Assembly (NCBI GenBank): GCA_964291305.2 | Contig: OZ219783.1 | Span: 1,736,001-1,800,000 of the forward strand | Direction of reading: 5' to 3' | Origin: VXNF01 sp964291305 | GTDB taxonomy: Bacteria > Actinomycetota > Acidimicrobiia > Acidimicrobiales > CATQHL01 | Length of the DNA: 64,000 nucleotides | Part shown: piece after piece, positions 35,559-44,616 of the stretch | Numbering within the stretch: the first letter of the stretch is position 1 | Layout of the letters: each line of letters starts with the position of its first letter | Notes under the pieces: model-generated | Seen by the model: only the letters and a program-made list of their open reading frames with translations | The model's database searches: none | Told to the model about the DNA's origin: nothing | Translations under genes and position numbers: made by a program

Positions 35559-36178
35559 GAAGTCGCGGCGCGCCGGCGGGTGAAGACGTTGGGGAGCCGG
35601 GATTCTTCTCCCCTGGAGAGACGCACAATGTTGCGCCAGTGCATCGCCACGATCACTACCGCCAACACCCCTAAAAGCACCGGCTCCCACCAGCCCACCG
35701 TGCCGAACGCCACTTGAACGCCGACCCCCACGGGCAACAGCGGTACGGCCACGATCGAACCCACCGACGGGCGCCCCGACCACTTGGTGACTACGAGAAA
35801 CAGCAAGACAGCACCCACAGCGGCGAACGACCAAAGCGCCAGCGAAGCCCCGCCGTAGGTGGCGACGCCTTTGCCCCCGCGCAGGCGACGAGTTAGCGGC
35901 GCAATGTGGCCCAATACGGCCGCTATGGCACAGCCCGTAGCCACCGGCCGGCCAGCCAGCAGCAACGCCGTCAGCGTGGGTGCCAGGCCCTTCACCAGGT
36001 CGCCGAGTAAGACCAAAGCTCCAGCACCTCTACCAGCCACCCGGTACATGTTGGTCGCACCGGGATTGCGCGAGCCCTCGGTCATGGGGTCGTGGCCGAC
36101 GAGGCGACCGACCAGGTGCGCGGTCGGGAAAGTGCCCAGCAGATATGAGATGGGTACAAGCAGCCACCATGCGCTCAT
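35555..36178 (-). CDS. plsY: Glycerol-3-phosphate acyltransferase PlsY
   Basis: Integral membrane acyl-phosphate:G3P acyltransferase that makes lysophosphatidic acid. Conserved loops GSRNPGATNMYR, LGHIAPLTRRLRGGKGVAT and the C-terminal HWRNIVRLSRGEE are visible, with five hydrophobic segments. ATG 36178 is used; GTG 36184 is possible. It heads the plsY-moeA-moaA-moaC gene string. Confidence 0.94.
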   Translation of the reverse strand: MSAWWLLVPISYLLGTFPTAHLVGRLVGHDPMTEGSRNPGATNMYRVAGRGAGALVLLGDLVKGLAPTLTALLLAGRPVATGCAIAAVLGHIAPLTRRLRGGKGVATYGGASLALWSFAAVGAVLLFLVVTKWSGRPSVGSIVAVPLLPVGVGVQVAFGTVGWWEPVLLGVLAVVIVAMHWRNIVRLSRGEESRLPNVFTRRRAATS

Positions 36179-36454
36179 AGCCACATATTAGATCAGTCCT
36201 CGCCCCTACGTTAAGAGCTGAGGTAGGACCACGTTTCGTCTTGTCTCATCGCTAGATGACCAAGCCGACTCCAGTGACTTAAGGCCGCGGGCGTGGCGGC
36301 AAACCACGGTAGCTATAGGGTTACAAACTGGTCCGTAAGCCGTTATCCCGATACCAGCCGACTGCCGACTAATGCCAGCCACCAATGTCAGCGGACCGAT
36401 ACCAGCGACCACTGCCAGCCACCGATGCCCGCCTACATCGAAGGCGAGGAGCAC

Positions 36455-36880
36455 ATGCCCACCTACGAATACCGCTGCAGAACCTGTAACGCCCGCTTCG
36501 AACTGCAGCAGAGCTTTAGCGAAGACAGCCTGACCCATTGCCCAACGGCTGGCTCCCAACAGAGCCCGGCGGCCTGCATGGCTCCCGGCGAGGGCGAAGT
36601 GCGTAAAGTCTTCAGCGCGCCGTCTATCACCTTCAAGGGCGACGGCTTCTACAAGACCGACAGTCGCGCGGGGTCCACTCGCACTACCAACGGGTCCGAG
36701 GCTAAGAAGTCCGGCGACGGCGCCTCAGAGGCCGCCGGGTCCGCCAAAGAGACCTCGGGAGAGACCTCCGACGGTACCAAAAAGTCCGCAGCCAAAGAGT
36801 CCGGAGGAGATAGCGGCGGGGCAAAGTCCAGTGACCGGAACCCAGCTCCGCCTCGACGTGAGAGCGTTAGCTCGTCGTGA
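36455..36880 (+). CDS. FmdB/regulatory-type zinc ribbon protein with unusual second cysteine pair
   Basis: It starts MPTYEYRCRTCNARFELQQSF, as in FmdB-family zinc ribbons, but the second knuckle, normally CPxCG, reads CPTAG then Cys twelve residues later (SPAACMAPG), followed by VRKVFSAPSITFKGDGFYKTD. The remaining ~70 residues are Ser/Glu/Lys/Gly-rich and probably disordered. GAGGAGC precedes the ATG. It lies just before an MTA phosphorylase gene. Confidence 0.85.
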   Translation: MPTYEYRCRTCNARFELQQSFSEDSLTHCPTAGSQQSPAACMAPGEGEVRKVFSAPSITFKGDGFYKTDSRAGSTRTTNGSEAKKSGDGASEAAGSAKETSGETSDGTKKSAAKESGGDSGGAKSSDRNPAPPRRESVSSS

Positions 36881-36917
36881 GACCGCCAGCTCGTCGTGGG
36901 ACTGAAGCGGCGGTGCC

Positions 36918-37763
36918 GTGACAGACATCGTGCCCGACACGGTGACAGCCGGCGAGACGCAGATCGGGATCCTGGGCGGTAGTGGCTTCTACTCCCTGGC
37001 CGAGGAGTTACGTCCGGTAGAAGTTGAAACTCCTTACGGTCCTCCCTCGGCGGCTTTGCGGGTGGGGCGCTTCGCCAACCGGGAAGTAGCCTTCCTGGCC
37101 CGCCACGGCGAGCAGCACGAATATCCCGCCCATGAGGTGCCCTACCGGGCCAACCTCTGGGCAATGTGGTCGCTCGGCGTAAAGACTCTGCTGGCCCCGT
37201 TTTCTTGTGGCTCGCTGCAACCACACATCGCGCCCGGCGAGTTCGTCGTTGTAGACCAGCTCGTGGACCGTACCCAGCGACGACAGCAGACCTTCTACGA
37301 CGGCCCGCAAGTTCACCATGTGACCTTCGCCGACCCGTACTGTCCGGAGCTGCGGCGCAGTGCCGTGGCCGCGGGTCGCTCCGAGGAGATCAGCGTGCAT
37401 GATGGGGGCACTGTGGTGGTAATCGAGGGACCGCGCTTTTCAACCCGCGCTGAGTCGGCCTGGTTTGGGGCCCTCGGTGGCGATGTGGTGAACATGACCC
37501 AAGTGCCCGAGGCGCCTCTGGCCGCCGAACTTGGCATGTGCTTCGCCGGCATCGCCCTGGTCACCGACTTCGACGCCGGAGTGGCGGCCAAAGACAACTC
37601 TGAGGCCGTGACCCACGAGCAGGTGCTGGCCGTATTTCAAGCGAACTTGGCTCGCGTGCGGAGTCTTATCGGGCGCCTGATAGCAGACTTGCCTAGTAGT
37701 CAGGCGGCCTGCTGCGCCGAACGCGCCGGGCCAGCAATAACCTACGATCCCCTAGATAACTAG
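36918..37763 (+). CDS. mtnP: S-methyl-5'-thioadenosine phosphorylase (PNP family)
   Basis: IGILGGSGFY, ARHGEQHEYPAHEVPYRANLWA, EGPRFSTRAES and NMTQVPEAPLAAELGMCFAGIALVTDFDAG are MTAP signatures; the last Asp and surrounding residues favour MTA over inosine/guanosine. It phosphorolyses MTA to adenine and 5-methylthioribose-1-phosphate. GTG 36918. The 30-residue C-terminal tail is variable. Confidence 0.9.
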   Translation: MTDIVPDTVTAGETQIGILGGSGFYSLAEELRPVEVETPYGPPSAALRVGRFANREVAFLARHGEQHEYPAHEVPYRANLWAMWSLGVKTLLAPFSCGSLQPHIAPGEFVVVDQLVDRTQRRQQTFYDGPQVHHVTFADPYCPELRRSAVAAGRSEEISVHDGGTVVVIEGPRFSTRAESAWFGALGGDVVNMTQVPEAPLAAELGMCFAGIALVTDFDAGVAAKDNSEAVTHEQVLAVFQANLARVRSLIGRLIADLPSSQAACCAERAGPAITYDPLDN

Positions 37764-37862
37764 CAATAGCCTCCGATAGCCTGCCCTCCGATAGTCTGAA
37801 ATGTGGCGTCGGCTCTGCCGGCGTGGCTTCCCCCAAGTCCCACCGGCGAGAGGAAGCCCGCT

Positions 37863-38525
37863 ATGCCGACCACGTCCCCGCTGCGCCGCCGAGCCGAATC
37901 CCCGACCTGGCAACGCTCGCAGCTATTCCGCTGGTTGCGGCGACCTCTGGTCTACTGGAGCGCCGTAGCTCTGCTGGTGGCCTTCACCCTGGTGGCTACG
38001 GCCCGCCAGTCAGACCGACAGCGCCAACTAGAGGCTAACTACGGCCAGCTGCGCCGGGTGCCGGTAGCGGTAACTCTCGTTCGACCTGGGGAGGCCCTAG
38101 ACAGCCAGACGGTGCGCTGGGAGCAACGACCTGCAGCCGGCGTGCCTCCCGGCGCTCTGGAGAACCTCGGCGAGGGTCAGGTGGCAGCTGCGGCTATCTA
38201 CCCGGGTGAGGTAGTGCACCGAGAGCGGGTAGCTGGCCAGGGCGGAGGGCTAAGCAGCCAACTGCCGCTGGGCGTCGCCGCCGTGTCGGTGCCCACCAGC
38301 CTCGGCATTCCACCGGTGCGCCCGGGCGACCAGGTTCGCCTAATAGCCGTGGTGGAGAGCTTCGCAGCTACCTCGGCACCCCAGGCACGCACAGTGGCCC
38401 GGCGTGCCACCGTCTTGGAGACCGCTGAAGAGGCCGTGACGGTGGCAATCGGAGAGGACGAACTCCCGGCCACCGTGTCAGCGCTGGTTTGGGGCACCGT
38501 CGCTATCGTCGCCGTCGCCGGCTGA
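37863..38525 (+). CDS. SAF domain protein (CpaB/RcpC-like)
   Basis: One membrane helix (WSAVALLVAFTLVATAR, residues ~30-46), then a SAF fold (RRVPVAVTLVRPGEALDSQTV ... AAAAIYPGEVVHRERV) and a region like RcpC/CpaB (PLGVAAVSVPTSLGIPPVRPGDQVRLIAV, shown in part). CpaB proteins assist Flp pilus assembly, but no tad/cpa genes are present here, so the role stays open. ATG 37863 has gagaggaag upstream. Confidence 0.75.
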   Translation: MPTTSPLRRRAESPTWQRSQLFRWLRRPLVYWSAVALLVAFTLVATARQSDRQRQLEANYGQLRRVPVAVTLVRPGEALDSQTVRWEQRPAAGVPPGALENLGEGQVAAAAIYPGEVVHRERVAGQGGGLSSQLPLGVAAVSVPTSLGIPPVRPGDQVRLIAVVESFAATSAPQARTVARRATVLETAEEAVTVAIGEDELPATVSALVWGTVAIVAVAG

Positions 38526-38553
38526 GAGTTGGTCTCGGGTGCTAGCTGGCCGG

Positions 38554-39393
38554 TCAGATCCAGGCGGCGTTGCGGAACGAGGCCGCTACTAGGGCCAGGA
38601 CAGAAAGGCCGAGGACCACTCGATAGATAGCGAAGGGGGCGAAGTCCAAACGCTGAACAAGCGTCAAAAGCAGTCGCACCGCGGCCCAACCCGACAATGC
38701 CGCGGCCACGGTTCCCCAGACAAACGCGGCCTGGGCGTCGGCACCGATACCAGACCAACCACCCATGTCGATCAGCTTGTAGACCGCCGCTCCGGCGATT
38801 ACCGGCACGCTCATCTGCATGGCGACCAGTGCTGACTCCAGCCGCGAGAAACCCCGCAGGCGCGCCGCGGTCATGATCGCGCCCGATCGGGACACGCCGG
38901 GCACCAAGGCCAGAGCCTGAGCAACTCCCAGCGCAAGGGCGTCGCCACTACCCAGCACAGTCCCGGGCCGGGTCTCGCTGCAACGGTCGGCCCACCACAG
39001 CCACACCCCGAAAATCACCAGCGTGCAAGCAGTTACCCAGACGCGCTCGTTGCGCTCTAGCACTCCCCCGGCTATCACGCCGACAATCGCCGCGGGCACG
39101 GTCGCAAACACCAGCAGCCAAGCTCGCCGGCCCTCTGGGCTGCGTCGGCCCGCAAGCTGGCGGAGCCCGGCCAGCAACAGCCGGCCCACCTCCCGGCCGA
39201 AGCACGTCAGCACGCCGGCGAGGGTGCCGACATGCAAGGCCACTTCGAAGGCGGTCCAGAGCTTGCTATCGCCGCCGAAGGGCTCCCAGCCGGCCAACCA
39301 AGTAACGAGTTGCAGGTGGCCGCTGGAGGAGATCGGCAGGAACTCCGTCAACCCTTGGAGGATGCCCAGCAGCAAAGCCTGCAGAACCGACAT
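38554..39393 (-). CDS. uppP: Undecaprenyl-diphosphate phosphatase UppP (BacA)
   Basis: GILQGLTEFLPISSSGHL near the N-terminus and LVPGVSRSGAIMTAARLRG in the middle are the two active-site regions of BacA/UppP. Eight hydrophobic helices, 279 residues. It recycles the lipid carrier for cell-wall synthesis. Confidence 0.96.
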   Translation of the reverse strand: MSVLQALLLGILQGLTEFLPISSSGHLQLVTWLAGWEPFGGDSKLWTAFEVALHVGTLAGVLTCFGREVGRLLLAGLRQLAGRRSPEGRRAWLLVFATVPAAIVGVIAGGVLERNERVWVTACTLVIFGVWLWWADRCSETRPGTVLGSGDALALGVAQALALVPGVSRSGAIMTAARLRGFSRLESALVAMQMSVPVIAGAAVYKLIDMGGWSGIGADAQAAFVWGTVAAALSGWAAVRLLLTLVQRLDFAPFAIYRVVLGLSVLALVAASFRNAAWI

Positions 39394-39462
39394 GGAGAAT
39401 CACCTACAGCGTTGGCACCCAGAGCAACGACACCCAGAGCGCCAGTTAACCCGGTGGGGCAC

Positions 39463-40824
39463 TCACTCCCCTGACACCGTCACGTCGTCCACTACTAAGG
39501 TGACACCCGCCGCTGTCGTCGGCAGCCGGATGAGGTCGTTGCCTACCGCCGCCACATCCAGCAGCATCCGCTGCAGCGTCGACGCTACCGTGAACTCCCT
39601 GATGGGTTCGGCCAGCTCGCCGTTACGGATCCGCAACCCCTCCGCACCGGTCGAGAAGTCGCCGCTAACCGGGTTCACGCCCGAATGCAGCCCGCTAACG
39701 CCTTGCACCAACACGCCGTCGGAGATTCCAGCAATCAGCGATTCAGGTGCGGTCTCTCCCGGCGTCACGGCTAGAGCCATACAGCCCACCCCGGGAGTGC
39801 TGTCGTAGCTCCGCACCGCCGAGCCAGTGGAGGCAGTGCAAGAGCGGCGAGCCGTATAACTGTTGTGCAGGAAGCGCTGCAGCACACCGCCAGACATCAG
39901 CTCGTTACGGCGAGCAGCAAGGCCCTCGCCGTCAGTCTCGGTCGCCCCGAAGGCAGCGGCGTCAGTGGGATCGTCGATCAGCGTGAAGCAGGGTGCGGCC
40001 ACCTTTTCGTCTAGCCGGTCGGCGAACGGCGAGCGGCGCTTCAGCACCGCTTCGCCCGACAGGGTGGCCCCCACAATGCCTAGGAACTGCGCCGTCACCC
40101 GGGGGTCGAATACCACCGTGGTTCGCTGGGTCGCCGGCTTACCCGCGCCTAGCAGGCGCACTGCTCGCTCGACAGCGTCGGCGGCCGCCTGCTGCAGATC
40201 TAGATCCTCGAATGCGCGGCCAACGCTGAAACCGAACCCAGTTTGGGTCTCATCGCCTTCAGCGGCCAGCGAGTAGACAGAAAGATGGCAACTGGAGTAT
40301 CGACCCGCCGACCGGATGCCGGTGGAGGTAACCACCGCTCCCAGCGAGAGCAAGTCCTCGTAGTCGGCAGACTCCACGCCGCTGATGCGCCGATCTCCGG
40401 CCCGCACCGCCCGCTCCAGTTCCAGCGCCAGCTGGATCTTCGTGTCCGGGTCCACCGCCGCCAGCCCTGGACACCAGAGATCCATGTCGGGGATCGCCAC
40501 GCCGTCTGGCTCGGCCACCCCCAAGAACTCATCGGGGGTACCAAAGGCGGCGTTGTCGCGGGCGGCCGCCAAGGTCTCGGCCACGACAGCCTCGTCGTGG
40601 CTACCGGCGTGGGCGAAACCTTGCCGCTGATCGGTCACCACTCTGATGCCGACGCCGTGGTCAGTAGCCGAGGCGAAGGACTCCACCTCGCCATCCCAGG
40701 CGCGGACCTCGGTCTCGCGGGTATGGACTAGCACCACCTCGATCTGCTCGCCAGCGCCAGCCTGAGCCACCACTCGGTCACCGAGTGCCAACAGTGCTTC
40801 GCAGGTCAGTTGAGCGTCGTGCAC
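39463..40824 (-). CDS. TldE/PmbA-family partner of TldD
   Basis: 453 residues of the PmbA/TldE fold: GVGIRVVTDQRQGFAHA near the start, VVFDPRVTAQFLGIVG in the middle and SGDFSTGAEGLRIRNGELAEPI near the end. It lacks the HExxxH metal site of TldD, as expected for the non-catalytic subunit. The TldD gene is 53 bases upstream in the same direction. Confidence 0.9.
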   Translation of the reverse strand: MHDAQLTCEALLALGDRVVAQAGAGEQIEVVLVHTRETEVRAWDGEVESFASATDHGVGIRVVTDQRQGFAHAGSHDEAVVAETLAAARDNAAFGTPDEFLGVAEPDGVAIPDMDLWCPGLAAVDPDTKIQLALELERAVRAGDRRISGVESADYEDLLSLGAVVTSTGIRSAGRYSSCHLSVYSLAAEGDETQTGFGFSVGRAFEDLDLQQAAADAVERAVRLLGAGKPATQRTTVVFDPRVTAQFLGIVGATLSGEAVLKRRSPFADRLDEKVAAPCFTLIDDPTDAAAFGATETDGEGLAARRNELMSGGVLQRFLHNSYTARRSCTASTGSAVRSYDSTPGVGCMALAVTPGETAPESLIAGISDGVLVQGVSGLHSGVNPVSGDFSTGAEGLRIRNGELAEPIREFTVASTLQRMLLDVAAVGNDLIRLPTTAAGVTLVVDDVTVSGE

Positions 40825-40877
40825 AGCGACTTCCGGCGGGGGCGGCGCTCAGGGCTAACTCAGACGGCGGCGCTAAA

Positions 40878-42284
40878 TCAGGTGGCGGTCCCGCCGACGG
40901 TTAGACGCGGAACCCGCAGCGTCGGAGTCCCGTCGCCCACCGGCACCCCCTGGCCGTCCTTGCCGCAGGTGCCGGGCGATCCCATGGCTAAGTCGTTACC
41001 CAGCGCGTCGATCTGCATCAGCACCTCGGGACCGTTACCGATGAGGTTGCCCTCGCGGATAGGCGCAGTTAGGCGCCCATCCTCGATGAGGTAGGCCTCG
41101 GTCATGCCGAACACGAAGTCGCCAGTTGCAGTGTTTACCTGCCCCCCACCCAGATGCGCCACATAGACGCCGTTAGAGGTGTCGGCCAAGATGTCGTCGG
41201 GATTGCTGTCCCCGTTAGCGATGTAGGTGTTGGTCATGCGCACCATCGGAAGGTGCTGATAACTCTCCCGACGGCCGTTACCCGAAGAGGGCCCTCGGTC
41301 GGCCCGGTCGGCTCGCAGACGGTCCCACATGTAGTCCACCAGCATGCCGTCGGAGATTAAGACGTTGCGCTGCGCTGGCCGCCCTTCGTCGTCGATGGCA
41401 TAGCAACCCCACTCGGTCGCCATAGTGCCATCGTCTACCAGGGTCACCATGGGGTTCGCCACCTGCTGGCCTATGCGCCCAGCGAACACCGACGCTTCCT
41501 TAGCTATTAGATCGGCCTCTAGGCCGTGCCCGCAGGCCTCGTGAAACAGCACTCCCCCACCGCCGGGGCCAATAACGACTGGCAGGGTCCCGCTAGGCGC
41601 TGGCTGGGCCGACAGCTTCAGCAGCGCCCTCCTGGCAGCAGTACGAGCTAAGTCTCGAACATCCACCGAGTCGAACAACTCAAAGCCCACGGTGCGACCC
41701 ACCGTTTCCCGGCCGGTCTGCATGCCGGTGTCCCCCACGGCCACCACCGACACCGAGAACATAGTCTTCACCTGCTCGTCGCTGGCAAGTAACCCGTCAC
41801 TGTTAGCCACCAGGATCGAACGGTGGCTGTCGCCGTAGAGGCAGGCCACCTGCGAGATGGCGGCCCCCTCGGCGCGGGCCGCCTCATCGGCTTCGCCCAG
41901 CAGCGCAACCTTGCGTGCCTTGGCGACCGCATCGGGAGCCACCATCACCTCGTTTGGTACCGGAGCCTGCTGAGAAGTCAACTTGCCCGCTGGCCTCGCT
42001 GAGCCCCCAGCTCTAGCGGCCGCGGCGGCAGTCTGAGCGGCGGACCGCAGACCAGCCGATGTCAGGTCAGCCGTGTGAGCGAAACCAACAGAGGAACCCG
42101 ATCGAACCCGAATGCCGGCGCCGCTGAGTCGACCGGAGACCAACTCTTCAACCTTGCCGTCATCGAATAGGCCCCTTGAGGATCGGCGATCTTCGACAAA
42201 TACCTCGGCGAAGTCACCACCGGTACGCAGAGCCGCCTGCAGCGTGTCCTTGAGTAGCTCAGGGTCCGGCATGGTTTTAGTCAT
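40878..42284 (-). CDS. tldD: TldD-family metallopeptidase
   Basis: The metal-binding HEACGHGLEADL (HExxxH) lies near residue 250 and GDFVFGMTEAYLIEDGRLTAPI near 415. With TldE it forms a protease that processes modified peptides or unfolded substrates. ATG 42284 is preceded by aaggag; the frame to 42527 is an extension without coding character that would overlap the divergent gene. Confidence 0.93.
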   Translation of the reverse strand: MTKTMPDPELLKDTLQAALRTGGDFAEVFVEDRRSSRGLFDDGKVEELVSGRLSGAGIRVRSGSSVGFAHTADLTSAGLRSAAQTAAAAARAGGSARPAGKLTSQQAPVPNEVMVAPDAVAKARKVALLGEADEAARAEGAAISQVACLYGDSHRSILVANSDGLLASDEQVKTMFSVSVVAVGDTGMQTGRETVGRTVGFELFDSVDVRDLARTAARRALLKLSAQPAPSGTLPVVIGPGGGGVLFHEACGHGLEADLIAKEASVFAGRIGQQVANPMVTLVDDGTMATEWGCYAIDDEGRPAQRNVLISDGMLVDYMWDRLRADRADRGPSSGNGRRESYQHLPMVRMTNTYIANGDSNPDDILADTSNGVYVAHLGGGQVNTATGDFVFGMTEAYLIEDGRLTAPIREGNLIGNGPEVLMQIDALGNDLAMGSPGTCGKDGQGVPVGDGTPTLRVPRLTVGGTAT

Positions 42285-42549
42285 CTGGGTCTCCTTCTTC
42301 GCCGGGTCGGCGTTCCGCGGCCGCCTCGGCGGGTCCGCCACCAAGGGTACCAATCGCCTTAGCCAAGCCTCCGCCCGATGCATAACAGGCACACCGATAT
42401 GACCTACGGGTAACCTTGACGTGATCAATCGGCGCTCCGGCAATCGGCGCTCTGGTCCGAAACCAGAGTTGCCAGAGGTGCCAAGCATGCGGCGCTGGCG
42501 TAACGAGCTAGCCATCCCGACACCCAAACAAGCCCCCTACAAGGAACCC

Positions 42550-43569
42550 ATGGACCGCAAGCGCACTCGGACCATCTTCGCCCTTCGCCTGGGTATCAGC
42601 GGTGGCCTGCTGGCGTTCCTCATTATTCAGGGACCAAACCTAGACGCCTCCAAGTTGCTGCCAGATTGGAACCGCTGGACGCCCTTCTGGCTGTTCGGGG
42701 CCTTCGCCCTGACAGCGCTTTCGCTGGTGCTGGGTGCCATCCGCTGGCGACAAGTCACCGAGGCACTGCGGCTAGACATCCCGCTGCGCGGGATCCTTTC
42801 GCATTTCATCGCCGGGCAGTTCGTGTCGAACGTGATGCCTACGACTATCGGCGGCGACGTGCTGCGGGTCACCCGGCTCGGCGGCGATACCGGCAATCAT
42901 CCAGCAGCTTTCGCCTCGGTGATCTTCGAGCGGCTCTCGGGTTGGCTAGTGCTTCCAGTTTTCACCTTCCTGGGGCTGATGCTCAACACTCCGCTCGCCA
43001 GCCTGGGCGCATCCTCGGTCACTGCCATCGGGTTGGCCTGCATCACGCTCGCCACCTTCGGGGGCCTGCTCTACGTGGTCGGCCACAACGCCACCGGCCG
43101 CTGGCTGGAAGGTCGCACCGGCGTAGGCCGCTACTTCAACGCCATGCATCTGGCACTAGAAGCCCTAAAAGCGCAACCCCGGGCAGCTGCTCGCCTGTTG
43201 GTCGCCTCGTTCGGCTACCAGCTATCGGTCCTACTGGCCGTGGGTTGCGCTACCGAGGCGATGGGTATCGACGAGGTGGGCTTCACCGCCTTAATGGCAT
43301 TCTTCCCCGCCGTGTTGATGCTGCAGGTTCTGCCACTTGGCATCGGCGGTCTCGGCGTGCGCGAAGCCTCGCTGGTGTTCTTCCTAACCGCTATCGGCGC
43401 GCCCGAAGAGCAGGCGTTCTCCCTGGGACTGCTAATCGGGCTGCTGATCCTGCTTTGCAGCCTCCCCGGCCTGCCAGCCGTGCTACTCGGCAACCGGCTG
43501 TTCGGCCGCCGGAACGTCAAAGAGGATCCGCCGGAGCGAGACGAGGAACGAGCCGAGGCGCTCGTCTGA
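42550..43569 (+). CDS. Lysylphosphatidylglycerol synthetase-type transmembrane (flippase-like) protein
   Basis: 339 residues from ATG 42550 (aaggaa upstream), seven or eight helices. SNVMPTTIGGDVLRV, VIFERLSGWLVLP and LPLGIGGLGVREASLVFFL are hallmarks of the UPF0104/AglD/LPG-flippase family. It may move or help synthesise a lipid; no catalytic domain is attached. Divergent from tldD; followed seven bases later by a PAP2 gene. Confidence 0.85.
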   Translation: MDRKRTRTIFALRLGISGGLLAFLIIQGPNLDASKLLPDWNRWTPFWLFGAFALTALSLVLGAIRWRQVTEALRLDIPLRGILSHFIAGQFVSNVMPTTIGGDVLRVTRLGGDTGNHPAAFASVIFERLSGWLVLPVFTFLGLMLNTPLASLGASSVTAIGLACITLATFGGLLYVVGHNATGRWLEGRTGVGRYFNAMHLALEALKAQPRAAARLLVASFGYQLSVLLAVGCATEAMGIDEVGFTALMAFFPAVLMLQVLPLGIGGLGVREASLVFFLTAIGAPEEQAFSLGLLIGLLILLCSLPGLPAVLLGNRLFGRRNVKEDPPERDEERAEALV

Positions 43570-43576
43570 GATCGTC

Positions 43577-44491
43577 ATGATCACCGACATGGTTCACTCC
43601 CGCTCACGGATCAGGCTGGGGCGGAGAGAGGATCGGGAACGCTCGCCGATACTCCAACGGCTAGAGGAGCTGCTCAACAGCCGAAGCGGCCCGCAAGGCA
43701 GCGTGCGTCGCCAGTTGGGTATCCGCTGGTGGCGAGAAGTACTGCTAATAGGCCTGTTCGTCTTCGGTTACAGCTTGGTCCGGAACAGGTTTGGGTCAGC
43801 GGCGGTGGGACCCGTCCACGCTTACAACAACGCCGAGATCGTCATCGAGTTGGAGCGGGCACTCGGGCTGTACAACGAGGCTGTCGTGCAGGGTTGGTTC
43901 CTGGGTTGGGACGTCTTCATTTCCACCTGGAACGTGTTCTACGGGCTACTGCATTTCACGGTGACGTTCTTCACCTTGCTTTGGCTCTACCTTAAGTTCC
44001 CCGAGGTATACCAGCGGTGGCGGACCACCGGTTTGCTGTGCACCGGGTTGGGACTCGTAGGTTTTGCCCTCTTCCCGCTTATGCCGCCGCGACTGCTCGG
44101 CGATTGCGGACCCTACGGCGCCTGCCTGCCAGACGCCGGTTTCGTCGACACCATGATGCACTACGGGGGCCTCTGGTCGTTCGACTCGGGCGCCTTCCAG
44201 AACGTCTCCAACCAGTACGCGGCCATGCCAAGTATCCACTTCGCCTGGGCGTTTTGGTGCTTCCTAGCGCTCCGCGGCCAGGTGCGAAGTGGTTGGGGGC
44301 GTTTTCTGCTGTACCTCTACCCGCTGCTCACGCTGTTTGCCGTGGTGGTTACTGCCAACCACTACTGGATTGATGCCGCGGCAGGTGCGGTATGTGTCCT
44401 GATCGCTCTGGCCTGGGCCACGCCGCTGGTGCGCTGGCTGCAGCAACGGCGGGCTCGGCGGCTAGAGCAACCAGCACAAGCTGGAACATGA
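43577..44491 (+). CDS. PAP2-superfamily membrane protein, inositolphosphotransferase type
   Basis: Six hydrophobic segments, with the PAP2 phosphatase site split as AMPSIHFAWAFWCF and TANHYWIDAAAGA (Ser-x-His and His-x4-Asp). The early segment IELERALGLYNEAVVQGW matches the actinobacterial subgroup annotated as inositolphosphotransferase (Aur1/Ipt1-like). It may act on inositol lipids or polyprenyl phosphates. Same operon as the flippase-like gene. Confidence 0.85.
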   Translation: MITDMVHSRSRIRLGRREDRERSPILQRLEELLNSRSGPQGSVRRQLGIRWWREVLLIGLFVFGYSLVRNRFGSAAVGPVHAYNNAEIVIELERALGLYNEAVVQGWFLGWDVFISTWNVFYGLLHFTVTFFTLLWLYLKFPEVYQRWRTTGLLCTGLGLVGFALFPLMPPRLLGDCGPYGACLPDAGFVDTMMHYGGLWSFDSGAFQNVSNQYAAMPSIHFAWAFWCFLALRGQVRSGWGRFLLYLYPLLTLFAVVVTANHYWIDAAAGAVCVLIALAWATPLVRWLQQRRARRLEQPAQAGT

Positions 44492-44616
44492 GCCACCCGC
44501 CCCAAAACCCGCCCCCAAAATGCTGCAGCTACTGCATAGCGCCATGGCTTGTCACTAAGGTGTCCACAAGTTGTCCCCGCTGACGATCGCCCCCAGGCTC
44601 CACAAAAGGCTCCACA

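Noticed and set aside
42666..43580. 304-codon plus-strand ORF within the flippase-like gene
   Set aside because: Arg/Ala-rich shadow frame; the other frame has clear membrane protein signatures.
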